DNA of 45,998 nucleotides, from positions 1 through 45,998 of the forward strand of contig JADLDR010000151.1 of assembly GCA_020846535.1 (NCBI GenBank), in the 5' to 3' direction. This DNA comes from Armatimonadota bacterium (GTDB taxonomy: Bacteria; Armatimonadota; JADLDR01). Shown piece after piece: positions 18,709-26,044 of this stretch; position 1 is the stretch's first letter; each line of letters starts with the position of its first letter. The translations under genes were made by a program, and so were the position numbers. The notes under the pieces were generated by a model. That model ran no database searches. It was not told the origin of the DNA and worked only from the letters and a program-made list of their open reading frames with translations.

Positions 18709-18875
18709 AGAACTACTACTTTCCGGTTTTCAGGACCGCTTGGGGGGTCCGCGATTCCGGTTATTTTAGAAGCAGCCCGGAGATGTCCTGCACCTGTGTT
18801 TTTGATGTGGCAGGGGCCGCTTTTATGACTATCTCTCGCTTCGCCAGGTTCCCGATAAAGCCTTCGGAGCCGGAA

Positions 18876-21164
18876 TCAACTGGCGAATCGATTCGAATCT
18901 CCGCTTCGCGCGGCCCGGTCTTCTTCGTCCGGCTGGATCTGATCCACTTTCAAAACCTGGGTCCGGTTCATATCCAGATCGGAGGGGCGGGGCGTTTGAG
19001 GGGCGCTGCCGGACCTTCCGCCCCGATCTTTAATCTCGCGCCGTCCCGGAAGCGCCCGCTGCTCCCTGCGCTGCTTGCGGTAGGGCTGATAGTAATAATA
19101 ATTATCGGAAGGTTCGCCCGATCTGTTTAGGATCACGCCGACGATTTTGGCTCCGATATTTTCCATCAGCATCCGCGCGCGGCGGGCCGCCTTGCGGGCG
19201 GTGGAACCGGCTCCCATCACCAGGATCGCGCCGTCCGTTTCGGCGGCGATGAGGGAGGCGTCCACCACGGTGATGCAGGGCGGGCTGTCGATCATGAGGA
19301 CATCGGCCAGGCGACCGATCTCCTCGAAAACCTCACCGAGCCTGGGAGAGCTGAGGAGGGGGATGGGATTCGCCACCATCGAGCCTGCCGGGACGAAGAT
19401 GAGGTGGTCGTTATCGGTCGGAAGGAGTACATCTTCCACTGCTTTGTCGCCCATCAGCACATCGGTGATGCCCGGGCTGGGCATGGCGTTGAAGTGGCGG
19501 TGCAGCGAGGGCTTTCGGAGGTCCATATCGACCAGGATCACCCGCTTGCCGCGCTCGGCCATCGAGACGGCCAGATTCAGCACGGTGGTCGAGTTTCCCG
19601 AACCGCTGCCGGTGCTGGTGAATAGGAGCCTCTGGGCACCCGGGGCGCTCTGCCCGTTGGAAGAAGGGAGGATATTGGCGGAGAGGAACCGGTATCCTTC
19701 CACCTCCGCGTGAGAGCCGGGCAGTTTGTAGATCACCCGATGCTTCGGGTCGCCGATGCGGGGGATGGACCCCAGCAGCGGCAGTTCCAGCAGCCGCTCC
19801 ACCTGTTCCTCGGTATCGATGGTGTCGGTCATATACTCCTGGAAGAGAGCCATCGCCACCCCGAAGATGAGGCCGGCGAGAAGGCCAGCCATGAGGAGAA
19901 CACGGGTGCTGGTTTGTAGAGCAGAGGACGACGGAATGGCGGCGCTAATGACAGTGGTTGGCGACACCTGACGGCTGCTTTCAAGGGTCAATCTCTGTTC
20001 TTGCTGCTCCAGAGTCATATAAAGCTGTTCTAATATCCCTTTCTCCCGCATCAGAACATTGAATTGCTGCTGCTTATCAGGAAGGGCCGCCACTTTCGCT
20101 TTTTGTTGGCCGATAAAGCTCTCTATCGCTTTCAATCGAGCCTGTTCCGCCGCAGCGTTGGCCTGGTTCGAAGCGAAAGTGGTGGAAAGCTGCTGATACA
20201 GGGGGTCCGGCGTTTCGGTGGTCTGTTTCTGAACAAGAGCTGCCTCGGACTGTATCTTCTTGGTATATGCCTGAATCTGTGACTCCAATTGCATGACCTG
20301 GGGATGCTTCTCCGTTTTCGTAGTCAATAGAGCCAGTTTCGCGATTTGAAGCTTGGTGATTTCACTTTTAAGCTGTTCGATGATAGGATTTCTTTCAATG
20401 GTTATATTGCGTATGGTCGGCTGGACGCGTTTCATGTACCCCTGAAGCATGGCGGTCTGGGCATTGGTAGCGGCCAATGTCGTCTTGGAATTGGTGCGAG
20501 CTACTTCCAGTCCGGCCAGTTGCCCAACCTCCTGCTCGGAGCCGGGCGTCAGAGAAACCGTGTTGGCTTGTTTTCTGAACTTTACCAGTTTATTTTCCGC
20601 TTCTCGCAGTCTGGGAATGACTTCCTCTTTCCGATTCTGAACATATAATAACGCCTTGCTAATCGCACCTGTTGTATCGGCATCACATATTTCATTGACC
20701 TTTTTGACTAGCGCATTGGCAAATAGGGTAGCGTCACGGCGATCCTGCCAAATGACCTTGATTTCAAGCAGGTTCGTTTCTTCAATCTGGGACGCACTGA
20801 CTTTAAGCTTATCGAATTGAGCCGGTGATTTAAAGCTATTGAAATTCTCCTCATGAACTTTTTTGAGAACGGCAGGCGCCTGGATGATGGCAGCCAGAGT
20901 GCCTATGGAGCGGCGGTTAGCCTGTCCCAAAATATCTTCGATCACCCCTATTCCGCCGCCCTTTTCGGAACTGGCTATGGAGAAGGGGTTGATTTTGATC
21001 ATAGCTTTTGCTTCGTACATCGGTTCCCGCATGCTTGCCGCCGCCAGAGCAATTCCCAGGACGATAACCGTCACCAAGCCTATTGTCAGCCTACGCTTGC
21101 GGATGATCCGGAATATTTCATGCACATTGACCTGCTCGACAGGATAGCGATCCACTGAATTCAT
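18876..21164 (-). CDS. Wzz/BY-kinase-type chain-length and tyrosine autokinase protein, P-loop lysine missing
   Basis: A 762-residue protein and the first gene of the EPS operon. Residues about 27-50 are the first membrane span, and then comes a large periplasmic coiled-coil Wzz/GumC-type domain up to the second span (VLLMAGLLAGLIFGVAMAL, near residue 421). The cytoplasmic part is a bacterial tyrosine kinase domain: Walker A' VILVDMDLRKP, Walker B VLMIDSPP, and a C-terminal tyrosine cluster DNYYYYQPY. The Walker A loop reads STGSGSGNSTTVLNLA: the lysine that should precede ST is Asn524 (codon AAC at 19593-19595), and the preceding glutamate is also absent. The kinase may therefore be weak or inactive. 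It would set chain length and coordinate export. The 167 bp to the next gene hold nothing recognisable. Confidence 0.9.
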   Translation of the reverse strand: MNSVDRYPVEQVNVHEIFRIIRKRRLTIGLVTVIVLGIALAAASMREPMYEAKAMIKINPFSIASSEKGGGIGVIEDILGQANRRSIGTLAAIIQAPAVLKKVHEENFNSFKSPAQFDKLKVSASQIEETNLLEIKVIWQDRRDATLFANALVKKVNEICDADTTGAISKALLYVQNRKEEVIPRLREAENKLVKFRKQANTVSLTPGSEQEVGQLAGLEVARTNSKTTLAATNAQTAMLQGYMKRVQPTIRNITIERNPIIEQLKSEITKLQIAKLALLTTKTEKHPQVMQLESQIQAYTKKIQSEAALVQKQTTETPDPLYQQLSTTFASNQANAAAEQARLKAIESFIGQQKAKVAALPDKQQQFNVLMREKGILEQLYMTLEQQEQRLTLESSRQVSPTTVISAAIPSSSALQTSTRVLLMAGLLAGLIFGVAMALFQEYMTDTIDTEEQVERLLELPLLGSIPRIGDPKHRVIYKLPGSHAEVEGYRFLSANILPSSNGQSAPGAQRLLFTSTGSGSGNSTTVLNLAVSMAERGKRVILVDMDLRKPSLHRHFNAMPSPGITDVLMGDKAVEDVLLPTDNDHLIFVPAGSMVANPIPLLSSPRLGEVFEEIGRLADVLMIDSPPCITVVDASLIAAETDGAILVMGAGSTARKAARRARMLMENIGAKIVGVILNRSGEPSDNYYYYQPYRKQRREQRALPGRREIKDRGGRSGSAPQTPRPSDLDMNRTQVLKVDQIQPDEEDRAARSGDSNRFAS

Positions 21165-21205
21165 AATGCCTCCCCACCGGAAACAAAGAAACCTACACCA
21201 TGGAT

Positions 21206-21234
21206 ATTATACCATGCCCCGTAAAAGGCGTCTA
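21206..21234 (-). promoter_or_regulatory. Predicted extended -10 promoter of the EPS operon
   Basis: On the minus strand, TAGACG at 21229-21234 (4 of 6 matches to TTGACA) is separated by 17 bp from a perfect TATAAT at 21206-21211, with TG one base upstream of the -10 (TGGTATAAT). It lies 42 bp before the ATG at 21164, which is preceded by GGGGAGG. No other promoter of this quality was seen inside the 21-kb locus. Confidence 0.75.
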
Positions 21235-21427
21235 CCAGTATTTTTACTGGATTTCTTTGCAGGATTCAATCTCCAACCGTACGGCTTACAGGCTTGATTA
21301 TGGCAAAAGCGGTTCATTTCTTTCGCAAAGGGCTTTTTATGACAGTATATCTTTTTACCGGGCTTTTGTCAACCGGGCGAGGTGAAGGGGAAGGCAATCA
21401 CCCGGCTCTGCTGGTGGGCGTTACGCT

Positions 21428-21500
21428 GGAGATTGCCACGTCGCTTCGCTCCTCGCAAACTGCATCGATGGGCTGCGCTACGGGAAGACTGCATCGATTA
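21428..21500. repeat. Repeat family II, copy 1
   Basis: A 43-bp core (GGAGATTGC, then CGTCGCTTCGCTCCTCGCA, then ACTGCATCGATG) followed by a degenerate second CTGCGCT...ACTGCATCGAT unit. The core recurs at 22863-22905 and 25077-25119. It lies in the 431-bp gap between the EPS operon promoter and the TIM-barrel gene. Elements of this CGTCGCTTCGCTCCTCGCA type are widespread in bacterial intergenic DNA. The rest of the gap shows only the promoter and a terminator. Confidence 0.75.
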
Positions 21501-21543
21501 AGGGTTTCGATAGGGTCATGATTCTCGACGCGGGGGCATAGAG

Positions 21544-21571
21544 AAGGGCAGGCGGGATGTCCTGCCCTTTT
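21544..21571 (-). terminator. Hairpin terminator after the TIM-barrel gene
   Basis: A perfect 9-bp stem (AAGGGCAGG at 21544-21552 with CCTGCCCTT at 21561-21569) around an 8-nt loop, 25 bp downstream of the stop of the gene at 21596-22750. On the minus strand the tail is only CTCT, while on the plus strand it is TT, so termination strength is uncertain in either direction. It also insulates the EPS promoter. Confidence 0.55.
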
Positions 21572-21595
21572 CATTATATCCAGCGGAGAGGGTTT

Positions 21596-22750
21596 TCAGG
21601 CATTCATATCGAGGTCGGGGAGGGGGGAGAGGCGGTCGGGGTAAGGGGCGCGGGCGCGGATGAGGAGGGCTTCCAGGTAGCCGCGGGAACGGTCGGGGTG
21701 ATGGTCGCAGAAGACGATCTTTTCGGGGTCCAGGTCGTTGATGCGGTCGTTCATCGATTTCATGGCATCGAAGCAGTTGATGAGGGCGCGGTCTACCGGC
21801 ATGCGCTCCGGGTTGATATCGATGCCGAAGTAGCCGCGGTAGCCGTACATCCTCAGGGCGTAGAGGGCGGCTTCGGTCTGCTCGGGGGAGATGGCCCCGA
21901 CGTTCATGTCCTGGTCGTAGTTGCCGAGGGGCTGGCTGTTCCAATGGGTGTGCATGAGCTTGCCGTATTCCATCACCATGCCGTAGGCGTAGGCCAGGTC
22001 CTCATAGCCCATCAGCACATGCCCGGCCTCCGGGTTGAGGCCCACCAGGGAGTGGCCTTCGGCCAGGAGCTTGCGGTTCGTTTCGTTTTTCAGGGCGGCC
22101 TCCGCCTTCTGGGCCATCAGGATGCCCTCGGGGGTGGTCCCGTAGAGGATGCGGGCGCGGGGTTCATAGGGCTTGGGCTCCTCGGCCACGGGCACGCCGG
22201 GAACGGCATCCATTGCCTCGGCCAGGCCATAGGCGAAACGGTCGCGGGCGGCCATCAGGTCGAGGCCGAAGGCGTTCTCATAGCCATCGATCCCGGGCCA
22301 GACGATGGCGAAATCGGTCCCGATCTCCTTGTTCAAGGCCAGGGTGTCTTTGGTGCGCTGGATAGCGGCGGCCCGCACTTTCGGGAGGGGGGAGGAGAGA
22401 GCGCCCCACTCGAACTGGGAATCGTAGAAGAGGTTCGGGACGATGGTGATTAGGCGGATGCCCGTGTCCTCACCGAACTTTTTAAAGAGGGGCAGGGTTT
22501 TTTCGTTGACCTCGTTGGGATAGTGGGCTTCGAGGCCCTGGAGCCCGTAGGGCTTGAGGGCGGCGGCGATCTCCAGAACCTGCTCCATGGTGATTTTGTC
22601 CACATAGCGGTCGTGGAATCGGCCTCCTCCAGGGGCGAAAAACCAGACGCCCGCGGAAAATTTGAGGTCCAGGGTAAAATTTCGAAGATGCCCGAGCATT
22701 TCTTCAGGGGTCCGTCGCGTCGCTTGATAGCGAATATCGACCAGGCTCAT
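21596..22750 (-). CDS. Xylose-isomerase-like TIM-barrel sugar isomerase
   Basis: A 384-residue protein with the metal-binding pattern of xylose isomerase-like TIM barrels: VPVAEEPKPYEP (glutamate and lysine), SLVGLNPEAGHVLM (the second glutamate and histidine), MHTHWNSQPLGNYDQDMNVG (histidine and aspartates) and YFGIDINPERMPVD. The early segment SAGVWFFAPGGGRFHDRY also matches the xylose isomerase start. It is shorter than bacterial xylose isomerases (about 440) and may act on another aldose. The ATG at 22750 follows AAGGAGG closely. It lies downstream of the acetamidase-like gene on the same strand but 267 bp away, so co-transcription is possible, not certain. Confidence 0.8.
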   Translation of the reverse strand: MSLVDIRYQATRRTPEEMLGHLRNFTLDLKFSAGVWFFAPGGGRFHDRYVDKITMEQVLEIAAALKPYGLQGLEAHYPNEVNEKTLPLFKKFGEDTGIRLITIVPNLFYDSQFEWGALSSPLPKVRAAAIQRTKDTLALNKEIGTDFAIVWPGIDGYENAFGLDLMAARDRFAYGLAEAMDAVPGVPVAEEPKPYEPRARILYGTTPEGILMAQKAEAALKNETNRKLLAEGHSLVGLNPEAGHVLMGYEDLAYAYGMVMEYGKLMHTHWNSQPLGNYDQDMNVGAISPEQTEAALYALRMYGYRGYFGIDINPERMPVDRALINCFDAMKSMNDRINDLDPEKIVFCDHHPDRSRGYLEALLIRARAPYPDRLSPLPDLDMNA

Positions 22751-22862
22751 AGATTCCTCCTTGTGGCGGTATGGTGGCAGGGCTTAGGGATGGCTGTCAT
22801 GGCGAGGCGTTTTCGCTTTGCGGCGATCTCATGGGCAGAGATCTCCCGGTATTTACCAGTCT

Positions 22863-22935
22863 GGAGATTGCTTCGTCGCTTCGCTCCTCGCAAACTGCAT
22901 CGATGACGGCTGCGCTCCTGGCAGGCGGCTGTGAA
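22863..22935. repeat. Repeat family II, copy 2
   Basis: The 43-bp core at 22863-22905 matches the copies at 21428 and 25077. It is followed by a CTGCGCTCCTGGCAGGC tail. Just upstream, TCATGGCGAGGCG on the same strand is nearly the inverse of the CCTCGC part, so a longer imperfect hairpin spans about 22797-22897. It fills most of the 267-bp gap between the acetamidase-like and isomerase-like genes; nothing else is seen there. Confidence 0.7.
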
Positions 22936-23017
22936 TAGGGCTTTCTCCCGGCGGTCAGGCGTCAGGGCCGGATGATTTACTTTTTCGGAATGTGCGTGCG
23001 ATTTCCTTCCGGGAGAG

Positions 23018-23983
23018 TTACCGGTTTTCCAGATAGCGGCGGGGGATTTCCGCGCCGACCGTGTACTGGAGGGAGCCGATGCGGACCATCTGGTAGACAT
23101 GGATGCGGAAATCGGGATTGACGCAGGCGTGCAGGTAGGCTTCGCGCTGGGAGAGGCCGTAGTCTTCGACCATCCATTCCATAAGGTTGACGATGGCGCT
23201 CTCGACGGCGTTTTCGAGGGGGCGGAAGCAGTAGAGGCTGACCAGGGATTCGGGCTTTTCCAGGCGGACATAGGGGATGGATTTCCCTTTGACGATCTGA
23301 CAGCTTACGGTGACCTCGGCGCGGCTCTCGTCGGCGGCCCCGTAGAACTCGGTGTCGCCCTGAGAGGCGTGGACATCGCCCAGGTAGAGCATGGCCCCTT
23401 CGTGGAAGACCGGGAAATATGCGGTGGAGCCTTCCTTCATATCGCGGCAGTCGATGTTGCCGCCCCACGGCCCCTGGCCCACGGAGCTGGTGACCACCTC
23501 CACCTCGGGAGCGACCCCGATGGTGCCGATGAAGGGCCGGAGATTCCAGGAGACATGCTCGTTCAGGACGCCTTTGCCGTCCCGGGTGCCTCCGGACGGG
23601 CCGGGCAGGTGGTGGATGGCATGCACGTAGGGTTCGCTCAGGTCGGCCCACTGCTTGGAGTCCCGCAGGGGGCCGCGCCAGGAGGTCCAGGAGGTGTGGC
23701 CCACCTCGGCCACCTCGATGCTTTCGATGCGGACGGCCAGAAGGTCGCCCTTTTCGGCCCCTTCCACATAGATCGGGCCGGCCATGGGGTTGCTGAGCTT
23801 GGGGGTGGTCTGCGCGGTGGGGAAGGTGTGGGACTGGAGCAGGTCTTCCAGGGAGCGGATGCGCCCGGAAAAAGCGTCCTCGGTTTCTGCCACAAACGAT
23901 TCGCCCGGCTTCACACGGATGCGGGGGGGCTTGCGACCATCGAAGAAATACTCCATCGCCTGCTGCCTGGGGATACGCTGCAT
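23018..23983 (-). CDS. Acetamidase/formamidase family protein
   Basis: A 321-residue protein of the FmdA/AmdA fold. Family features are NPMAGPIYVEGAEKGDLLAV near residue 65, GTIGVAPE, GPWGGNIDCRDMKEGST and LYLGDVHASQGDTEFYGA, where the Asp/His/Glu residues form the metal and active site of this family. Characterised members hydrolyse short amides to ammonia and a carboxylate; the substrate here is not known. The ATG at 23983 follows GAGGAGGAAA. A good promoter lies just upstream. It is divergent from the ECF sigma gene. Confidence 0.88.
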   Translation of the reverse strand: MQRIPRQQAMEYFFDGRKPPRIRVKPGESFVAETEDAFSGRIRSLEDLLQSHTFPTAQTTPKLSNPMAGPIYVEGAEKGDLLAVRIESIEVAEVGHTSWTSWRGPLRDSKQWADLSEPYVHAIHHLPGPSGGTRDGKGVLNEHVSWNLRPFIGTIGVAPEVEVVTSSVGQGPWGGNIDCRDMKEGSTAYFPVFHEGAMLYLGDVHASQGDTEFYGAADESRAEVTVSCQIVKGKSIPYVRLEKPESLVSLYCFRPLENAVESAIVNLMEWMVEDYGLSQREAYLHACVNPDFRIHVYQMVRIGSLQYTVGAEIPRRYLENR

Positions 23984-24012
23984 GGGTTTCCTCCTCGAAG
24001 TTGTCGTCTAAC

Positions 24013-24041
24013 AGTATACCATAAGGCAGCCCGGTTGTAAC
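24013..24041 (-). promoter_or_regulatory. Predicted promoter of the acetamidase-like gene
   Basis: On the minus strand, GTTACA at 24036-24041 (4 of 6 to TTGACA), a 17-bp spacer and TATACT at 24013-24018 (5 of 6), preceded by ATGG. It lies 30 bp before the ATG at 23983. A leader with GAGGAGGAAA connects them. Confidence 0.65.
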
Positions 24042-24070
24042 TTATTTTTTCGGCCCCGGCGAAATCGGTT

Positions 24071-24093
24071 AACTTTTCGCACCCTCTTTCGTC
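24071..24093 (+). promoter_or_regulatory. Possible ECF-type promoter before the sigma factor gene
   Basis: An AAC at 24071-24073 and CGTC at 24090-24093 are 16 bp apart, the layout of ECF-dependent promoters (AAC...CGTC). It lies 55 bp before the TTG start of the ECF sigma gene, so autoregulation would be natural. The elements are short and can occur by chance; this is a weak call. Confidence 0.35.
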
Positions 24094-24147
24094 AATGAAG
24101 GCAGATGCTTTGCCGATAGCCGTTGTCGTGCGGAAGGGACAACCGTT

Positions 24148-24672
24148 TTGCTGCAGGCCTCTCTGGGACAGTTCAGCCGCCTTTGGACCGATTACGAGCG
24201 GGCTGTGTGCAACCTGTGCTACCGGATGCTGGGCAACCGGGAGGACGCCGAGGACGCCAAGCAGGAGGCGTTCCGGAAGGCTTCCCGGAGTTTCGCTCGT
24301 TTCCAGGGCGAATGCCAGGCTTCGGCCTGGCTCTTCCGGATCGCCACCCACCTGTGCCCGGGTAAAAAGTGCAGGACGGGGAAGCAGGCGCAGGCGTCTC
24401 CGGAGGAAAAGGCGGACATCGGGGCCGAGCCGTTCGCCCGGCCGGAGGCTGACCCGGAAATCGCCTTCGCTCGCAAGGAGCGGGCCGTGAAGGAGGCCGA
24501 AGTGTTCCAGGAACTGCCTGCCGGCTACCGCGCCCTGATCGTCCTGCGGGACATGGAGGCGATTCCCTATGAGGAGGTGGCCCGGATCATAGGCTGCTCC
24601 CTGTCCAGCGTGAAGGTGCGCCTCCACCGGGCTAGGCAGGCGTTCAGGAAGAGGATGCTTCCGCATCTGTGA
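24148..24672 (+). CDS. ECF-type RNA polymerase sigma factor
   Basis: A 174-residue sigma-70 family protein with only regions 2 and 4. Region 2 reads DYERAVCNLCYRMLGNREDA, then EDAKQEAFRKASRSFARFQG and ASAWLFRIATHLC. Region 4 reads ELPAGYRALIVLRDMEAIPY, EEVARIIGCSLSSVKVRLHR and ARQAFRKRML. The helix-turn-helix in region 4 recognises the -35 element. The start is a TTG at 24148 behind GGAAGGGAC, since no ATG or GTG is available in frame. No anti-sigma gene is visible next to it. It is divergent from the acetamidase-like gene. Its targets are unknown. Confidence 0.88.
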   Translation: MLQASLGQFSRLWTDYERAVCNLCYRMLGNREDAEDAKQEAFRKASRSFARFQGECQASAWLFRIATHLCPGKKCRTGKQAQASPEEKADIGAEPFARPEADPEIAFARKERAVKEAEVFQELPAGYRALIVLRDMEAIPYEEVARIIGCSLSSVKVRLHRARQAFRKRMLPHL

Positions 24673-24676
24673 TGGC

Positions 24677-24739
24677 GAAAAGCGGCCCGAAATCCACTGC
24701 ACCGCCGAAGCCAGGCAAGGGGCCGAGGGGCGTTGGTTT
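24677..24739. repeat. Partial palindromic repeat of family I, copy D
   Basis: About 63 bp that match the right half of the family I elements: CCCGAAATCCA as in copy C, then CACCGCCGAAGCC and GGGGCCGAGGGGCG as in copy A. The left half is missing. It begins right after the sigma factor stop codon. Confidence 0.6.
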
Positions 24740-24798
24740 ACGAAGATGCTATTTCACCCGAGTTGCTACCTAACCCGTGATCAGTGCCGTTTTCCACT

Positions 24799-24889
24799 GT
24801 AGGGGCGCGATTCATCGCGCCCTTCCAGGCCGTTGGGCGTAGTTCATCCCGCCCCCAAGGCCGTTGGGCGCGATGAATCGCGCCCCTAC
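24799..24889. repeat. 91-bp element bounded by perfect 24-bp inverted repeats
   Basis: The first 24 bases (24799-24822, beginning GTAGGGGCGCGATTCATC) are the exact reverse complement of the last 24 (24866-24889). The interior holds two versions of a roughly 31-bp unit (each with AGGCCGTTGGGCG). The GTAGGGGCGCGATTCATCGC motif is a known type of dispersed bacterial repeat. No protein is encoded. The surrounding 24740-25076 shows no gene. Confidence 0.85.
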
Positions 24890-25076
24890 ATGATTCGGTT
24901 ATGTATTAACTTGGGTTATTCAGAAAGAGAGCTTTATAATGAGATGCCGATTCCAGGCGTGGAGAGCAGGCTGGTGATCCGGGAGGTGGATCCTTCCCCT
25001 ATCGTCCAGGCAGGCTATACCTATTGAGGGGTGGATTGCATCGACGGGATGGTGCTGGGGTAAATCTTGGCACGTT

Positions 25077-25149
25077 GGAGATTGCCGCGTCGCTTCGCTC
25101 CTCGCAGACTGCATCGATGTTGCTGCGCTCCTCGCAGACCGCATCGATT
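25077..25149. repeat. Repeat family II, copy 3
   Basis: A 43-bp core at 25077-25119 followed by a second CTGCGCTCCTCGCAGACCGC plus ATCGATT unit, making the copy a near-duplication of its own core. It lies 50 bp before the start of the broken protease gene at 25199. Confidence 0.75.
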
Positions 25150-25198
25150 CAATCAGACGAGAGTGCTGATTCTATACGATTAAAGGAGTGGACCCCTG

Positions 25199-25823
25199 AT
25201 GAAAGCCCTGCGATGGGCGCTGTTGGTTTGCCTGACCTCGCTTTTGATGCTGAGGGCGGAGCCGATCTCCGGGCAGGACAGCCTGCTGAGGTTGCTGGAA
25301 AGGGAGACGACACAGATTTTGAAAGGCGCGATGCCCTCGGTGGTGGCGCTCAGGGCCTTCGGAACCCGGGATCTGGCTGGCTGGATGCCGGGGAGCCTGC
25401 CCCAGAACAGCCTCTACAGAAGGCTTCTGGGGAAGGCGCAGGACGTGCAGTTGAGGAACCGGCTGCTTCGCTTGGAAACGCGCCAAAATGAGATTGAGAA
25501 ACGCTCCGCCGGAAAGAACCCGGCGGTCAGGGAGATCGCAAAGCAGATCGAAGCCCCGTGCGTTCGGGCGCAGCCGCCCCCCCGGAGGCGATGGGCAAGA
25601 AGAGATTGAGAAGATCATGGCCGCCGGGCCCCAGGGGATGCCGCCCGGGCTGGCTCAGCGGAAGTCGGCGGGCAGCGGGTTCATCATCGATAGCCAGGGG
25701 TGCATCCTGACCACGGCTTCGGTGGTGCAGGGCGCGGAGACGGTGGAGGCCACCCTTGACGATGAGCGCCGGTGGATCTGCGCGGGCAGGGCGATGCGGA
25801 CAGGCACATCTCTTGAGAAATGA
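25199..25823 (+). pseudogene. Frameshifted, truncated HtrA-like protease remnant
   Basis: The first frame starts at an ATG behind AAAGGAGTGG and encodes a signal peptide (LRWALLVCLTSLLMLRAEP) and MPSVVALRAFG, the typical start of HtrA/DegP proteases. It stops at 25609. The next frame (+1), open from before 25560 to the stop at 25821-25823, continues with EEIEKIMAAGPQG and GSGFIIDSQGCILTTASVVQ, the HtrA catalytic-histidine region. The shift is somewhere in about 25540-25600. In intact enzymes this motif ends TNAHVV; here the histidine is Ser. The serine (GNSGGP) part and the PDZ domains are absent. It is a broken copy that has also lost its active site. Confidence 0.8.
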
Positions 25824-25918
25824 AGAACGCCACGGTGCAGAGCGTGATCGAGGCGATCACCGGGGCCTTCGGCCTCTCCTGGCGGCGCGAGGGGAATGTG
25901 TACGTTTTTACGAAGTAG
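25805..25918 (+). pseudogene. Fragment resembling an STN (secretin/TonB short N-terminal) domain
   Basis: Translating from 25805 gives HIS, a stop, then EMKNATVQSVIEAITGAFGL and SWRREGNVYVFTK with a stop at 25916-25918. This matches the strand-helix-strand shape of STN-type domains (ISL-x-LKNATV...GLSWR-x-EGNVYVF), and the internal TGA sits where a Leu codon would restore it. The ATG at 25820 overlaps the stop of the preceding frame (ATGA). It may be the tail of a different gene joined to the protease remnant by a deletion. This assignment is tentative because only about 38 codons remain. Confidence 0.45.
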
Positions 25919-26007
25919 GGGGAGGAGGGGAGAGGGTGTAGGGGGAAGGGTATAGGGTGTAGGAAATGTCCTGACTTCTCTCTGGATCGGGTTGGCCGGT
26001 ATTTCGG

Positions 26008-26030
26008 GCGCTCCTGCAGGGGCGCTTTTT
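26008..26030 (+). terminator. Rho-independent terminator
   Basis: GCGCTCC (26008-26014) pairs with GGGGCGC (26019-26025) around TGCA, followed by five T. It closes the remnant region at 25199-25918. It stands only 15 bp before the start of the next gene, so that gene must rely on a promoter in or after the hairpin, or on read-through. Confidence 0.65.
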
Positions 26031-26044
26031 CTTGGGATATTTTG

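Noticed and set aside
24833..25027. A 64-codon plus-strand frame in the repeat region.
   Set aside because: Its first part is translated inverted repeat and there is no ribosome site; I see no protein family.
21428..25149. A CRISPR array made of the family II repeats.
   Set aside because: The copies are more than 1 kb apart with genes between them, so there are no regular spacers.
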